From positions 4,454,161-4,501,853 of the forward strand of contig CP070812.1 in NCBI GenBank assembly GCA_020344015.1: 47,693 nucleotides of DNA, given 5' to 3'. Of this stretch, positions 33,911-41,886 are shown piece by piece. The position numbers were made by a program, and so were the translations under genes. The DNA is from Gemmatimonadota bacterium (lineage in GTDB: Bacteria > Gemmatimonadota > Gemmatimonadetes > Palauibacterales > KS3-K002). The notes beneath the pieces were generated by a model. That model made no database searches and had not been told where the DNA came from. It saw only the letters and a list, made by a program, of their open reading frames with translations. Within the stretch, counting starts at the first letter, position 1. Each line of letters starts with the position of its first letter.

Positions 33911-35362
33911 CTATCCCTTCAACACACCAAGCGGCTTGAGCTGTACGACCATCTTACCGATACCCGCCCGGTGAACCACCTGCACGACGTCCTTGACATC
34001 TTTGTATGCTTCCGAGATCTCCTCGTCCACCGTCGCCCGCGAGGCAGCCCGGATCAGGATTCCCGCATCCTCCAACTCGCGCACGATGGCTCTGCCCTTC
34101 GCCGTCCGTTTCGCTTGCTTACGGCTCATCATCCGACCGGCACCATGACAGGTCGAGCCGAACGTCTCCCGGTACGCACCCTCGGTGCCCACCAGTACAT
34201 AACTGTAGCGCCCCATGTCGCCCGGTATGAAAATCGGCTGACCGACCTCGCGGTACGCTTCCGGTACTTCCGGGTGACCCGGCGGGAAAGCGCGGGTCGC
34301 GCCCTTACGATGGACGCACAATTCCTTCTCGCGCCCGTTCACCGTATGGGTCTCGAATTTGGCGATGTTGTGAGCCACGTCGTAGACGAGACGCAGTCCG
34401 AGGCGCTCGGCGCTCTGGCCCAGCGTTTCCTCGAACACCTCCCGCACCCGATGCCCCATCATCTGTCGATTGCAGAACGCATAGTTCGCGGCACCGCGCA
34501 TCGCACCCAGATAGCGCTTCGCTTCGTCCGATCTCAACGGAGCCGAGCAAAGCTGGCGGTCCTGCAGCGCGATCCCGTACTTCTCCGATGCTCGGAGCAT
34601 CGTTTTCAGGTAGTCGTCGCACACCTGGTACCCGAGGCCGCGCGATCCCGAGTGGATGAAGGCGGTGACCGTGCCCTGCCACAAACCCAACGCCGCCGCG
34701 GCCCGTTCGTCGTAGACCTCGCCGACGTAACCGATCTCTATGAAGTGGTTGCCCGAGCCCAGCGTGCCGACCTGAGCGCGGCCGCGCTCAAGCGCGCGCT
34801 GCGACATGTACTCGGGCTCGGCCCCGGCCAGCGCGCCGCCCGCCTCTATTCGCTCGAGGTCCTGGGCCCAGCCGTAGCCGTCCTCCACCGCCCAGGCCGC
34901 GCCCTTTCGCAACACCTGGATCACCTGCGCCCGGTTGAGCTTGAGGTCGGAGCGTGAGGCCCCTACCCCGGACGGCACGTTCTGATACAGGCGGTCCATC
35001 AACCTGGCGAGTCGCGGCCGCAGCTCGTCGGCCGTGACATCGGAGCGGAGCAGGCGCACGCCGCAGTTGATGTCGTAGCCCACACCGCCTGGCGAGATGA
35101 CACCCTTCTCGAGATCGAAGGCGGCGACACCTCCGATGGGGAAGCCGTAACCCCAGTGGATGTCGGGCATGGCGATGGAGGGGCCCTGGATGCCGGGCAG
35201 GCAGGCGACGTTCGCGACCTGTTGCAGGCTCTTGTCGCCCTGGATGTGCGGTATCAGCTCGTCGTCGGCGAACACGAGCCCGTCGGTCAGCATCGGGCCC
35301 GTCTTCGGGACACGCCAGCGATAGTCGTCGATCCGCTCGAGCTTGTAGCCTTCGACCGCCAC
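33911..35362 (-). CDS. rtcB: RtcB-type RNA ligase
   Basis: 483-residue GTP- and Mn2+-dependent ligase that joins RNA 2',3'-cyclic phosphate or 3'-phosphate ends to 5'-OH ends, used in RNA repair or tRNA splicing. Signatures are MPDIHWGYGFPIGGVAAFD, GGVGYDINCGVRLL with the metal-binding Cys, GTLGSGNHFIEIG, VYDVAHNIAKFE, and TCHGAGRMMSRKQAK with the His that takes the GMP. The length is typical. The start is GTG 35362 with GAGGT four bases upstream. It directly follows the archease gene, its activating partner, and precedes two universal stress genes, which points to a stress-related RNA repair operon. Confidence 0.97.
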   Translation of the reverse strand: MAVEGYKLERIDDYRWRVPKTGPMLTDGLVFADDELIPHIQGDKSLQQVANVACLPGIQGPSIAMPDIHWGYGFPIGGVAAFDLEKGVISPGGVGYDINCGVRLLRSDVTADELRPRLARLMDRLYQNVPSGVGASRSDLKLNRAQVIQVLRKGAAWAVEDGYGWAQDLERIEAGGALAGAEPEYMSQRALERGRAQVGTLGSGNHFIEIGYVGEVYDERAAAALGLWQGTVTAFIHSGSRGLGYQVCDDYLKTMLRASEKYGIALQDRQLCSAPLRSDEAKRYLGAMRGAANYAFCNRQMMGHRVREVFEETLGQSAERLGLRLVYDVAHNIAKFETHTVNGREKELCVHRKGATRAFPPGHPEVPEAYREVGQPIFIPGDMGRYSYVLVGTEGAYRETFGSTCHGAGRMMSRKQAKRTAKGRAIVRELEDAGILIRAASRATVDEEISEAYKDVKDVVQVVHRAGIGKMVVQLKPLGVLKG

Positions 35363-35369
35363 GGTTACC

Positions 35370-35804
35370 TCACAGGTCGAACACGATCCGGGCGAACCAG
35401 GCGTCGCCGCGCCGGCACACCTCGAGGTCGTGATACGTCACGCCTTTCAACTCACGTTCCACCGGCTCCCCAGGTGGCGCGAAGCCGGCCCGCGCTACGA
35501 GCCGGTCATCCCGCAGCTCAGAGATCTCAGCCGCCCTGAAGACCAGCCCTTGCGAGATCTGGATGTAGAGCAGCTCCCGCAGCCAGTCGACGAACAGCGC
35601 CTCGCGGTCCGGCGCCTCGAGGGCCAACTCTCGCCACTCGATCTCTGTGCCCGTCGCGCCCCCTGCGGTCCCAACCTCTTCACCCAGCAGCACGCCTGCC
35701 AGCCCGTGAGCGCCGCCAACGAACAGCAGTTCCAGTGTCGGCGCCTCGACCTCCAGACCGAGATCGGCGGTGTGCTCGATCGTACGCCACCTGGCGTCGG
35801 CCAC
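35370..35804 (-). CDS. Archease
   Basis: About 144-residue cofactor that speeds guanylylation of RtcB and gives it multiple turnover. The family start WRTIEHTADLGLEVEAPTLE contains the metal-binding HTAD. LFVDWLRELLYI and the closing LKGVTYHDLEVCRRGDAWFA are also characteristic. I place the start at GTG 35804 because GGGAGGGG lies just upstream; an ATG at 35831 in the same frame has no Shine-Dalgarno sequence and would add nine residues. The stop is seven bases before the rtcB GTG. The 5' side faces the structured intergenic region at 35944-36056. Confidence 0.9.
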   Translation of the reverse strand: MADARWRTIEHTADLGLEVEAPTLELLFVGGAHGLAGVLLGEEVGTAGGATGTEIEWRELALEAPDREALFVDWLRELLYIQISQGLVFRAAEISELRDDRLVARAGFAPPGEPVERELKGVTYHDLEVCRRGDAWFARIVFDL

Positions 35805-35943
35805 GTCCCCTCCCGTCTGTATACCTCTCATAGAAAACTAATACTGGAGTGCGTTTTCAGCAGTAACATGGTTGGGCGGCGTGACATCGCGCAGCCGTGC
35901 CGCCTCAGTGCACAGGGAGTCGCGGTCGTCAGCTCCCATCTTG

Positions 35944-36056
35944 GTCGGGAGGAGGTGGGAGAACCACCTCGCGGAGGTCGCGAGCCCACCACCGAGGGTG
36001 TGACCCCTCTCGGGGGGTGGCGCGAGCCCGGAGCGAGTGGTTCTCCCGCCTCCGAC
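35944..36056. repeat. Structured 113-base inverted repeat (candidate RNA or mobile repeat)
   Basis: Outer stem: 35951-35967 pairs with 36037-36053, 17 positions, one of them G-U in the plus-strand RNA and a mismatch in the minus-strand RNA. With a 3-base bulge the pairing extends to 35944/36056. Inside are a perfect CTCGCG-GAGGT-CGCGAG hairpin (35968-35984) and a second arm, CCACC (35986-35990) with GGTGG (36016-36020) closing over CCGAG (35992-35996) with CTCGG (36009-36013). CTCGC at 35968-35972 can instead pair with GCGAG at 36033-36037, an alternative fold. Confidence 0.75.
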
Positions 36057-36120
36057 TCGCGGGCACGCGGTTGGGGGCTTCCCCCTCAGACCCCAGGGTC
36101 TCTGGATACCGCCAACCCCC

Positions 36121-36134
36121 GGTGTTACCTTTGC
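36121..36134 (+). promoter_or_regulatory. Possible sigma54 (-24/-12) promoter core
   Basis: GG (36121-36122), ten bases, then GC (36133-36134) as part of TTTGC, the invariant spacing of sigma54 promoters. Only the GG and TTGC cores match; the rest of the -24 box does not. It lies 60 bases before the FmdB gene. An NtrC-type activator is encoded in the same gene run. Confidence 0.25.
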
Positions 36135-36193
36135 CGCAAGAGCCCTAGAACAGCCGTCAAGCCCGGTCTCCGGGTGCGAAGAGGAGGCCGTCC

Positions 36194-36358
36194 ATGCCGC
36201 TCTACGAGTATCAGTGCAAGGAGTGCGGGAAGGCTTTCAGCCTGCGTCTCCGAATCGAGGAGCACGAGAAGAAGCGGCCGAAGTGTCCGCACTGCGGTAG
36301 CCGCAAGTCGACCCAGCAGTTCAGCTCGTTCTTCGCGAAGACCGCCAAGAAGAGTTGA
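36194..36358 (+). CDS. FmdB-family zinc ribbon protein
   Basis: 54-residue protein, MPLYEYQCKECGKAFSLRLR at the start, with two Cys pairs: C8-x2-C11 (QCKECG) and the second at CPHCG. This is the FmdB regulatory-protein type zinc ribbon, whose function is mostly unknown. The tail is Lys/Ser-rich (FFAKTAKKS). GAGGAGG lies six bases before the ATG, a strong ribosome-binding site. It is the first gene of a long plus-strand run; its TGA is five bases before the nicotinate phosphoribosyltransferase ATG. FmdB-like ribbons are often found next to unrelated housekeeping genes, so co-location says little about its job. Confidence 0.88.
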   Translation: MPLYEYQCKECGKAFSLRLRIEEHEKKRPKCPHCGSRKSTQQFSSFFAKTAKKS

Positions 36359-36363
36359 CTCGC

Positions 36364-37560
36364 ATGGGCTTCCATATCGCCACGCCCGAGCAGATCAAAG
36401 CCGGCGCGGTCTCCGACGTCTACTTCCAGCGTAGCGCAGCCATACTCGACGCCAAAGGCATCGACGCGCACGTACGGGCCGAGTTCACCGCCAAGTCACT
36501 GCCAGACGGCTGGGAGTGGGCGGTGTTCGCCGGCGTGGCCGAGGTCGAGCACCTGCTCGAGGGCATTAAGGTGAATGTCCGCACCATGCGGGAGGGTGAG
36601 ATCTTCCGTCCTCTGGAACCCGTCCTCGAGATCGAGGGCAGCTATCGGGAGTTCGGCATCTACGAGACCGCGGTCCTGGGGCTGATCTGCCAGGCTTCCG
36701 GTATCGCCACCCGAGCCGCTCGCTGCCGACTGGCAGCCGGACCCGACCGCAAGCTGATCAGCTTCGGCGCACGTCGCATGCATCCCACGCTAGCGCCGAT
36801 GATCGAACGGGCCGCTTATATCGGGGGTTGCGATGGGGTCGCGGCCGTGGCCAGCGCCGAGCTGCTCGGGATCGAACCGGTTGGGACGATTCCACACGCC
36901 CTCGTTCTCGTAATGGGCGACACGATCCTCGCCACTAAGGCCTTCGGCGAGGTCGTCGACGAGAGGGTGCCACGCATCGCGCTGATCGACACGTTCAGCG
37001 ACGAGAAGTTCGCTGCGATCGACGTCGTCGAAGCCCTGGGCGACAGCATCGCCGCCCTGCGCCTCGACACTCCTTCCAGCCGTCGCGGCGATTTCTACGA
37101 CATAATCGCCGAGGTACGATGGGAGCTCGACCTGCGGGGGTACAACGACATCGACCTCTTCGTGAGCGGCGGCATCGATGAGGGCACGATCCGTAAGCTC
37201 AACTCGGTCGTCAATGGCTACGGCGTAGGCACATGGATCAGCGCTGCACCCGTCATCGATTTCGCTATGGACATCGTCGAAGTCGACGGTGAGCCCAGCG
37301 CGAAGCGCGGCAAGTGGTCCGGCGCCAAACAGGTCCTACGCTGTGTCGGCTGCATCGAGGACGACATCGTAGCCCTTGATCAAGCAGCCGAGTGGCCAGA
37401 CCGCTGCCCCGATTGCGGCTCCGAGGTCGAGCCGCTGCTCAGCGAGTCGCTGCAGAGCGGCCGGCCCGTCGGGCCACAGCTCGAGCCGACCGCGATCCGC
37501 GAACGCACGCTCGAGCGACTTCGGGTTATCGAGCCCGAATGGGAGGACGAGCCCCAGTGA
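36364..37560 (+). CDS. pncB: Nicotinate phosphoribosyltransferase
   Basis: Cytosolic enzyme making nicotinate mononucleotide from nicotinate and PRPP for NAD salvage, 398 residues. It is the short form known from archaea and many bacteria. Landmarks are GAVSDVYFQR at the N-terminus, ISFGARRMHPTLAPMIERAA, the phosphate-binding FVSGGIDEGTIRKLN, and GVGTWISAAPVIDFAMDIVE. A C-terminal zinc knuckle is formed by CVGC and CPDC. ATG 36364 was chosen since AAGAAGAG lies nine bases upstream. TTG 36355, which would overlap the FmdB stop as TTGA, is an alternative adding three residues. The stop overlaps the next gene's GTG. Confidence 0.95.
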   Translation: MGFHIATPEQIKAGAVSDVYFQRSAAILDAKGIDAHVRAEFTAKSLPDGWEWAVFAGVAEVEHLLEGIKVNVRTMREGEIFRPLEPVLEIEGSYREFGIYETAVLGLICQASGIATRAARCRLAAGPDRKLISFGARRMHPTLAPMIERAAYIGGCDGVAAVASAELLGIEPVGTIPHALVLVMGDTILATKAFGEVVDERVPRIALIDTFSDEKFAAIDVVEALGDSIAALRLDTPSSRRGDFYDIIAEVRWELDLRGYNDIDLFVSGGIDEGTIRKLNSVVNGYGVGTWISAAPVIDFAMDIVEVDGEPSAKRGKWSGAKQVLRCVGCIEDDIVALDQAAEWPDRCPDCGSEVEPLLSESLQSGRPVGPQLEPTAIRERTLERLRVIEPEWEDEPQ

Positions 37561-39131
37561 CCCAGGGCGTGACGCCGCAGGAGATCATCGACTTCTTCCT
37601 CGACCCGGCTAGCTACGAGTACGACGTCGATACGGTCGAGCATCGCCAGACCCACGTCTCACACCTCTTCTTCGCCGGCGACTACGTCTACAAGGTGAAG
37701 AAGCCGGTCGACATGGGGTTCCTCGACTTCTCGACGCTCGCAAAGCGGCGCGCCGCCGCAGTCGCCGAACTCGAACTCAATCGCCGCATCTCACCCGACA
37801 TCTATCTGGACCTCGCCGCCATACACCGCGACGAGCACGGGCACCTCAGCTTCGCCGCGCCGGCCCTCGTCGAGGAAGTCGCCGTGGTTATGAAACGGCT
37901 ACCGGAAGAACAGCGACTCTCCAAGCTCATCGCCATGGGTCGTGTGAAACCGGAGACGATGAACGACCTCGGACGTCTCGTCGCCGATTTCCACGCTCGC
38001 GCAGAGACGTCGCCCGAGATCGCGAAGTTCGGTTCCCTAGAGGTCGTCAAGCGCAACTGGGACGAAAACTTCGAGCAGACCGAGGCGTTTATCGGCCGCA
38101 CCTTGTCGCACAGCACCTGGGAGCACACCAGGACCGAGATCGAGCGCTTCATGCGGGTCTATTCTGACCTGTTCGAGGAGCGCGTCAGGGATGGCTGGAT
38201 CCGAGACTGCCACGGCGATCTGCAGACGGACGACATCTTCATCGACCCTGAGACAGGGGAGGCGCGTGTCCTCGACTGCATCGAGTTCAACGATCGGTTC
38301 CGCTACTCCGACACGATTGCCGACACCGCGTTCCTCTCGATGGACCTGCGTTACCGCGGCAGGTCAGACCTGGCCGCTGCGTTCCTCGCGGCCTACTACG
38401 AAAGCTCGAACGACGAGCCGATCCCGTCGCTACTCTGTTTCTACGAGTCGTACCGCGCCTACGTCCGGGGCAAGGTCCGCTCCTTTGTTATCGACCAGGC
38501 AGGGCCGAGCTCGGAGGAGAAGGCGGCAGCGACCGAGGAAGCGAGCCGTTTCCTGAAGCAATCTCTCGAGGGCGCGCTGCGGCTCAGGCCGCGCCTAGTG
38601 CTCGTGGCTGGTCTGATGGGAAGTGGTAAGACGCGCCAATCGGAGGAACTGGCCGCTCGGGCCGGCGTCCGCGTTCTGCACAGCGACGTGGTGCGCAAGC
38701 AGCTGGCCGGGATCGATCCTCATGACGAGCAGAAGGTCCCGTTCGGCACCGGCGTCTACTCGCCGGAGTGGACGGACCGCACTTACCGAGCACTGTTGTT
38801 CGAAGCGAAGCGCGAGTTGGCACGCGGCAACTCGATAATCCTCGACGCTTCGTGGTCGAAGGCACGCCATCGCGCTGAGGCGCGGGAGCTGGCGGCGGCA
38901 CGCGAAGCACTGTTCGGCATCGTCGAGTGTACCGCCCCGAGCGAGGTACTCAAGGCGAGGCTTTCCAAGCCCGGACGCCAGGTCACCGACGGCCGGATCG
39001 ATTTGCTCGATGATCAACGGGCAACTTACGAGGCACCCGACGCCGATGAGGTCGATGTCCTGGTACAGATCGACACTTCCGGCGACTTGGAGATGGCGGT
39101 GACCCGTGCCTACACCTCGCTCTTCGCCTGA
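37557..39131 (+). CDS. Aminoglycoside phosphotransferase-like kinase fused to a P-loop ATPase
   Basis: 524-residue bifunctional protein. The N-terminal half (about 1-330) has the protein-kinase-like phosphotransferase fold with HLFFAGDYVYKVKKPVDMGF, and the catalytic loop CHGDLQTDDIFI at H219 followed by VLDCIEFNDRFRYSDTIADT. The position that is usually Asn in the catalytic loop is Asp. The C-terminal half (about 340-524) is a zeta-toxin/AAA-like kinase with Walker A GLMGSGKT (352-359), HSDVVRKQLAG and a downstream IILDASW. Such fusions are widespread; despite the name they are not drug-resistance enzymes, and the substrate is unknown. Start GTG 37557 overlaps the pncB stop by four bases. 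Confidence 0.9.
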   Translation: MTQGVTPQEIIDFFLDPASYEYDVDTVEHRQTHVSHLFFAGDYVYKVKKPVDMGFLDFSTLAKRRAAAVAELELNRRISPDIYLDLAAIHRDEHGHLSFAAPALVEEVAVVMKRLPEEQRLSKLIAMGRVKPETMNDLGRLVADFHARAETSPEIAKFGSLEVVKRNWDENFEQTEAFIGRTLSHSTWEHTRTEIERFMRVYSDLFEERVRDGWIRDCHGDLQTDDIFIDPETGEARVLDCIEFNDRFRYSDTIADTAFLSMDLRYRGRSDLAAAFLAAYYESSNDEPIPSLLCFYESYRAYVRGKVRSFVIDQAGPSSEEKAAATEEASRFLKQSLEGALRLRPRLVLVAGLMGSGKTRQSEELAARAGVRVLHSDVVRKQLAGIDPHDEQKVPFGTGVYSPEWTDRTYRALLFEAKRELARGNSIILDASWSKARHRAEARELAAAREALFGIVECTAPSEVLKARLSKPGRQVTDGRIDLLDDQRATYEAPDADEVDVLVQIDTSGDLEMAVTRAYTSLFA

Positions 39132-39142
39132 ATCCGCACACC

Positions 39143-40381
39143 GTGAGCCTGCGTAAGGAAATGCGAAACGGCCGGCCTTCCTTCGCGACCCGGCTCTTCT
39201 TCGTCCTGTTCCTGCTGTCGGCGGTACCGTCCGTCGCGCTACTCGGCCTGGCTGCCTGGGGGATCAGAACGCAGGTCGAGCTAGGCGGCGCCGGGGCCTG
39301 GAGTCGCGTCGGCGACACCGGGAGCGAGTTGCTCGATGCACTGGGCGAAGCTGGAACCGACTCGCTGGTCCAAACGGCAGCGGAACGACACGAAGAAGAG
39401 CTGTCTCGCTCGGTCGGGCTCGCTCGACGCTGGGACCTGATAGCCGGCCGACTCGCCGGCGCGCTGCCCTGGATCGCCCTCGTCGTCGGGCTGTCACTCG
39501 CCGTCGTCGCCGCGCTGGCCGCACGTCAGCTCGCTCGCCTGCTCAGCCGGCCGGTTAACGAGGTCGTGGACTGGGCCGGCCGACTCGCGCGCGAAGAGGC
39601 GCTGCCGGCGCCGAGACCGGCGGAGTTACACGGGCCTCCGGAGTTCGCCGTGTTGCGCAGGGCTTTCCGCGAGATGGCCGAGCGGTTGGCGGAGGGTCGG
39701 CGTCAGGCGCTCGAGGCGGAACGGCTGAGGGGGCTCACAGAGATGGCGCGTCGCGTCGCCCACGAGATGAAGAACCCACTGACGCCCTTGATGCTGGCGC
39801 TGAGACAGGCACGCCACGCGGCGTCGAAGGGACAAGGGGCCGCGTTGGAGGAGCCGCTGAATGTGATCTCGCAGGAGGCCGAGCGGCTCGATGAGATCGC
39901 CCGCAGCTTTTCCCAGTTCGGCCGTCTGCCCGAGGGCCCGAAGAGTGAGATCGACCTGGCCGAGATGTTACAGGAACTACTCAAGCGCGACCTCCCAGAC
40001 TCGGTGAAGGGTACGCTCACCGTGGAAGGGACGGTGCCACACATCGAAGGCCACCTCGATGCGTTGAACCGTGTCTTCAGGAACCTCTTGGGGAACGCCG
40101 TCGAGGCGCTCGGCGCCCGCACGGACGGTCGCATCGAGGTGACCATCGCGCGGGTCGGCAACGCCGTCGAGGTGGCGATAGCCGATAACGGGCCGGGGAT
40201 CTCAGCCGAGCACCGCGAACAGGTCTGGGGCCCGGACTTCACGACGAAGAGTCGGGGAACCGGACTCGGGCTGGCGCTGGTCCGACAGACGATTCAGGCA
40301 CACGGCGGCGAGGTCGAGCTGCGCGATGTGGATGAAGGCGCCTGCTTCCTCGTACGACTACCGGCACAGGCGGCCGAATGA
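39143..40381 (+). CDS. Sensor histidine kinase, NtrY-like
   Basis: 412-residue inner-membrane kinase. TM1 (about 12-36) and TM2 (about 105-125) flank a small periplasmic domain of about 70 residues. A HAMP region follows (about 125-180), with a DHp helix containing RRVAHEMKNPLTPLMLAL, phospho-acceptor H207. The ATPase domain has the N box RVFRNLLGNAVEALG, G1 DNGPGIS and G2 GTGLGLALV. The HEMKNPLTP H box is typical of the NtrB/NtrY type that works with sigma54 activators, and a matching regulator is encoded three genes further on. GTG 39143 lacks a good ribosome site; ATG 39161 is a possible shorter start. The stop overlaps the next ATG as ATGA. Confidence 0.93.
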   Translation: MSLRKEMRNGRPSFATRLFFVLFLLSAVPSVALLGLAAWGIRTQVELGGAGAWSRVGDTGSELLDALGEAGTDSLVQTAAERHEEELSRSVGLARRWDLIAGRLAGALPWIALVVGLSLAVVAALAARQLARLLSRPVNEVVDWAGRLAREEALPAPRPAELHGPPEFAVLRRAFREMAERLAEGRRQALEAERLRGLTEMARRVAHEMKNPLTPLMLALRQARHAASKGQGAALEEPLNVISQEAERLDEIARSFSQFGRLPEGPKSEIDLAEMLQELLKRDLPDSVKGTLTVEGTVPHIEGHLDALNRVFRNLLGNAVEALGARTDGRIEVTIARVGNAVEVAIADNGPGISAEHREQVWGPDFTTKSRGTGLGLALVRQTIQAHGGEVELRDVDEGACFLVRLPAQAAE

Positions 40382-41886
40382 CGAGACCGCACACCCTGCT
40401 TCTACTTGTGCCGCTGGCATTGGCCTGCGGTGAACCTGAACGTCAAGCGACACCTCCACCGAGCAGCGCGAGCGCACCCGACCCCGTCCCGGCTGAGCGG
40501 CCTGGAGAGCCCGCCTCGCCTGCCGCGATCCCAGAGTTCAGGCTACGCCTCGATCCGGCGCGGCACACGGTCGACGGCACCATCGAACTCGAAGTGCCTC
40601 GACCCGAGACGATCCACTTGCTGTTCCGCGCCAACTGGGAGGGCTACCCCGGTCTCGAGGACCGGCTTCGCCGGCTCGAGGCGAGCGGGCCCGGCGGCCA
40701 GCTGAGCGTGGCGATGGGAGCCGGCGACCTAGGCACCGGTCATCATCTGATCGAAGCGACACGAGCGGAACGCGTCACGATACGCTTCACCATGGTGCTC
40801 GCGCCGGCACGGGAATCGGGCCTTTACCATCGCGCCTCTCAGCTCGACAGCGAGGGCGGCCATTTCATCGTCGGCGATCTGCTCCCACGTGTTTGGCTGG
40901 GCCGGCCACGCGGAGGCGCGGTCAGCGCCCAGGTCTGGTTCACCGGCATGCCGTCGAACTGGCGGGTCGCGACGCTGGAAGAACGCGCCGGCACTGGATA
41001 CCAGATCGACGACATCATCCAATCCGTCTTTGTCGTCGGCCGCCTGCGCACGCAGCGCTTCAACATCGGACCGCGAGCCCTCACCGCCGCGATCCACGGT
41101 CGCTGGCCGGTCTCCGACGATCGCGTGTTCCAGGCGGTAAACAGAATCGCCGGCAACCTGCACCGCATCGCCGGCGACGGCTGGAGCAGCGGCGATCACC
41201 TTTTGGGTGCAGGCCGCGTCCCCGCCCAGGTGCCGGGGCTCAGCACCGGCGGGCAGGTGCTCGGCAAGTCGGGGGTCGTCTACGTCGGCGGCAGCGGGCC
41301 CGCCGAGATCGAGTTCCGACACTGGATGCGCACAACGGCTCACGAGCTGATGCACTGGTACATACCCACCGGGTTCTCCTTCCGGCAGGAGCCGCCCCGC
41401 TGGTTCTCCGAAGGCTTCACCGACTACATGGCATTGAAGTCATTGCTCGTCGGCGAGCTGATCGCGCCGCAGGATTTTCTGGACGAGATCACCGAACGGC
41501 TCAATCGCTATCAATCGAGCAACCTCTACGGGGCCCGCTCGATCGTCGAGGCGGAGCGCGATTTCTGGAGACCCGAGGTCTACCGCTACATCTACGACGG
41601 CGGTACGGCCGCCGCCTTCCTTCTCGACCTCGCCTTCCAGGACCGCGGAGCTTCACTCGAGCGAGCGCTGACACAGATCCTTCGCAGCTCTCCCGTCACC
41701 GATGACGTCCTGATCCGTGAACTCGGAGCGATAAGAGAAAACGAATGGATCGAGCCGTGGTTGGTCGATGGCACGCAACCCGATTGGGACGCGCGCCTGC
41801 AGCGTTACAGGCTGGCCAGGAGAAACGGGACGCTGGTGAGCCTCGATAACTGGGCGACGAACGTGCTCGGTTCGATTCGACCGTGA
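40378..41886 (+). CDS. Gluzincin metallopeptidase lipoprotein (M1/M61-like)
   Basis: 502-residue lipoprotein. The signal TLLLLVPLALAC gives a lipobox ALAC, then a Pro/Ser-rich linker. An N-terminal beta domain (about 50-230) resembles that of M61 glycyl aminopeptidases. The zinc site is HELMH (322-326) and E345 in WFSEGFTDYMA, so HExxH-x18-E is complete. The C-terminal helical part (to residue 500) has no PDZ domain, unlike typical M61. It is predicted to act in the periplasm or at the outer membrane, anchored by lipid. It is encoded between a histidine kinase and a barrel protein, with ATGA and GTGA overlaps at both ends. It may process a surface protein or generate the signal the kinase reads; this is inference. 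Confidence 0.85.
   Translation: MTRPHTLLLLVPLALACGEPERQATPPPSSASAPDPVPAERPGEPASPAAIPEFRLRLDPARHTVDGTIELEVPRPETIHLLFRANWEGYPGLEDRLRRLEASGPGGQLSVAMGAGDLGTGHHLIEATRAERVTIRFTMVLAPARESGLYHRASQLDSEGGHFIVGDLLPRVWLGRPRGGAVSAQVWFTGMPSNWRVATLEERAGTGYQIDDIIQSVFVVGRLRTQRFNIGPRALTAAIHGRWPVSDDRVFQAVNRIAGNLHRIAGDGWSSGDHLLGAGRVPAQVPGLSTGGQVLGKSGVVYVGGSGPAEIEFRHWMRTTAHELMHWYIPTGFSFRQEPPRWFSEGFTDYMALKSLLVGELIAPQDFLDEITERLNRYQSSNLYGARSIVEAERDFWRPEVYRYIYDGGTAAAFLLDLAFQDRGASLERALTQILRSSPVTDDVLIRELGAIRENEWIEPWLVDGTQPDWDARLQRYRLARRNGTLVSLDNWATNVLGSIRP

Larger units (their letters stand above)
35832..36193. other. Intergenic region between archease and FmdB genes
   Basis: About 360 bases without a convincing gene, separating divergent operons. 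It holds a long structured inverted repeat (35944-36056) and a possible sigma54 promoter core (36121-36134). The remaining sequence is GC-rich with no tRNA and no small gene that I can support. Confidence 0.7.

Noticed and set aside
33860..34957. 365-codon open frame on the plus strand opposite rtcB
   Set aside because: rtcB on the other strand has all family motifs; the antisense frame has no recognisable domain or ribosome-binding site.
37557..39131. Aminoglycoside resistance gene
   Set aside because: The fold is phosphotransferase-like, but the fusion with a P-loop kinase belongs to a widespread family not known for resistance.
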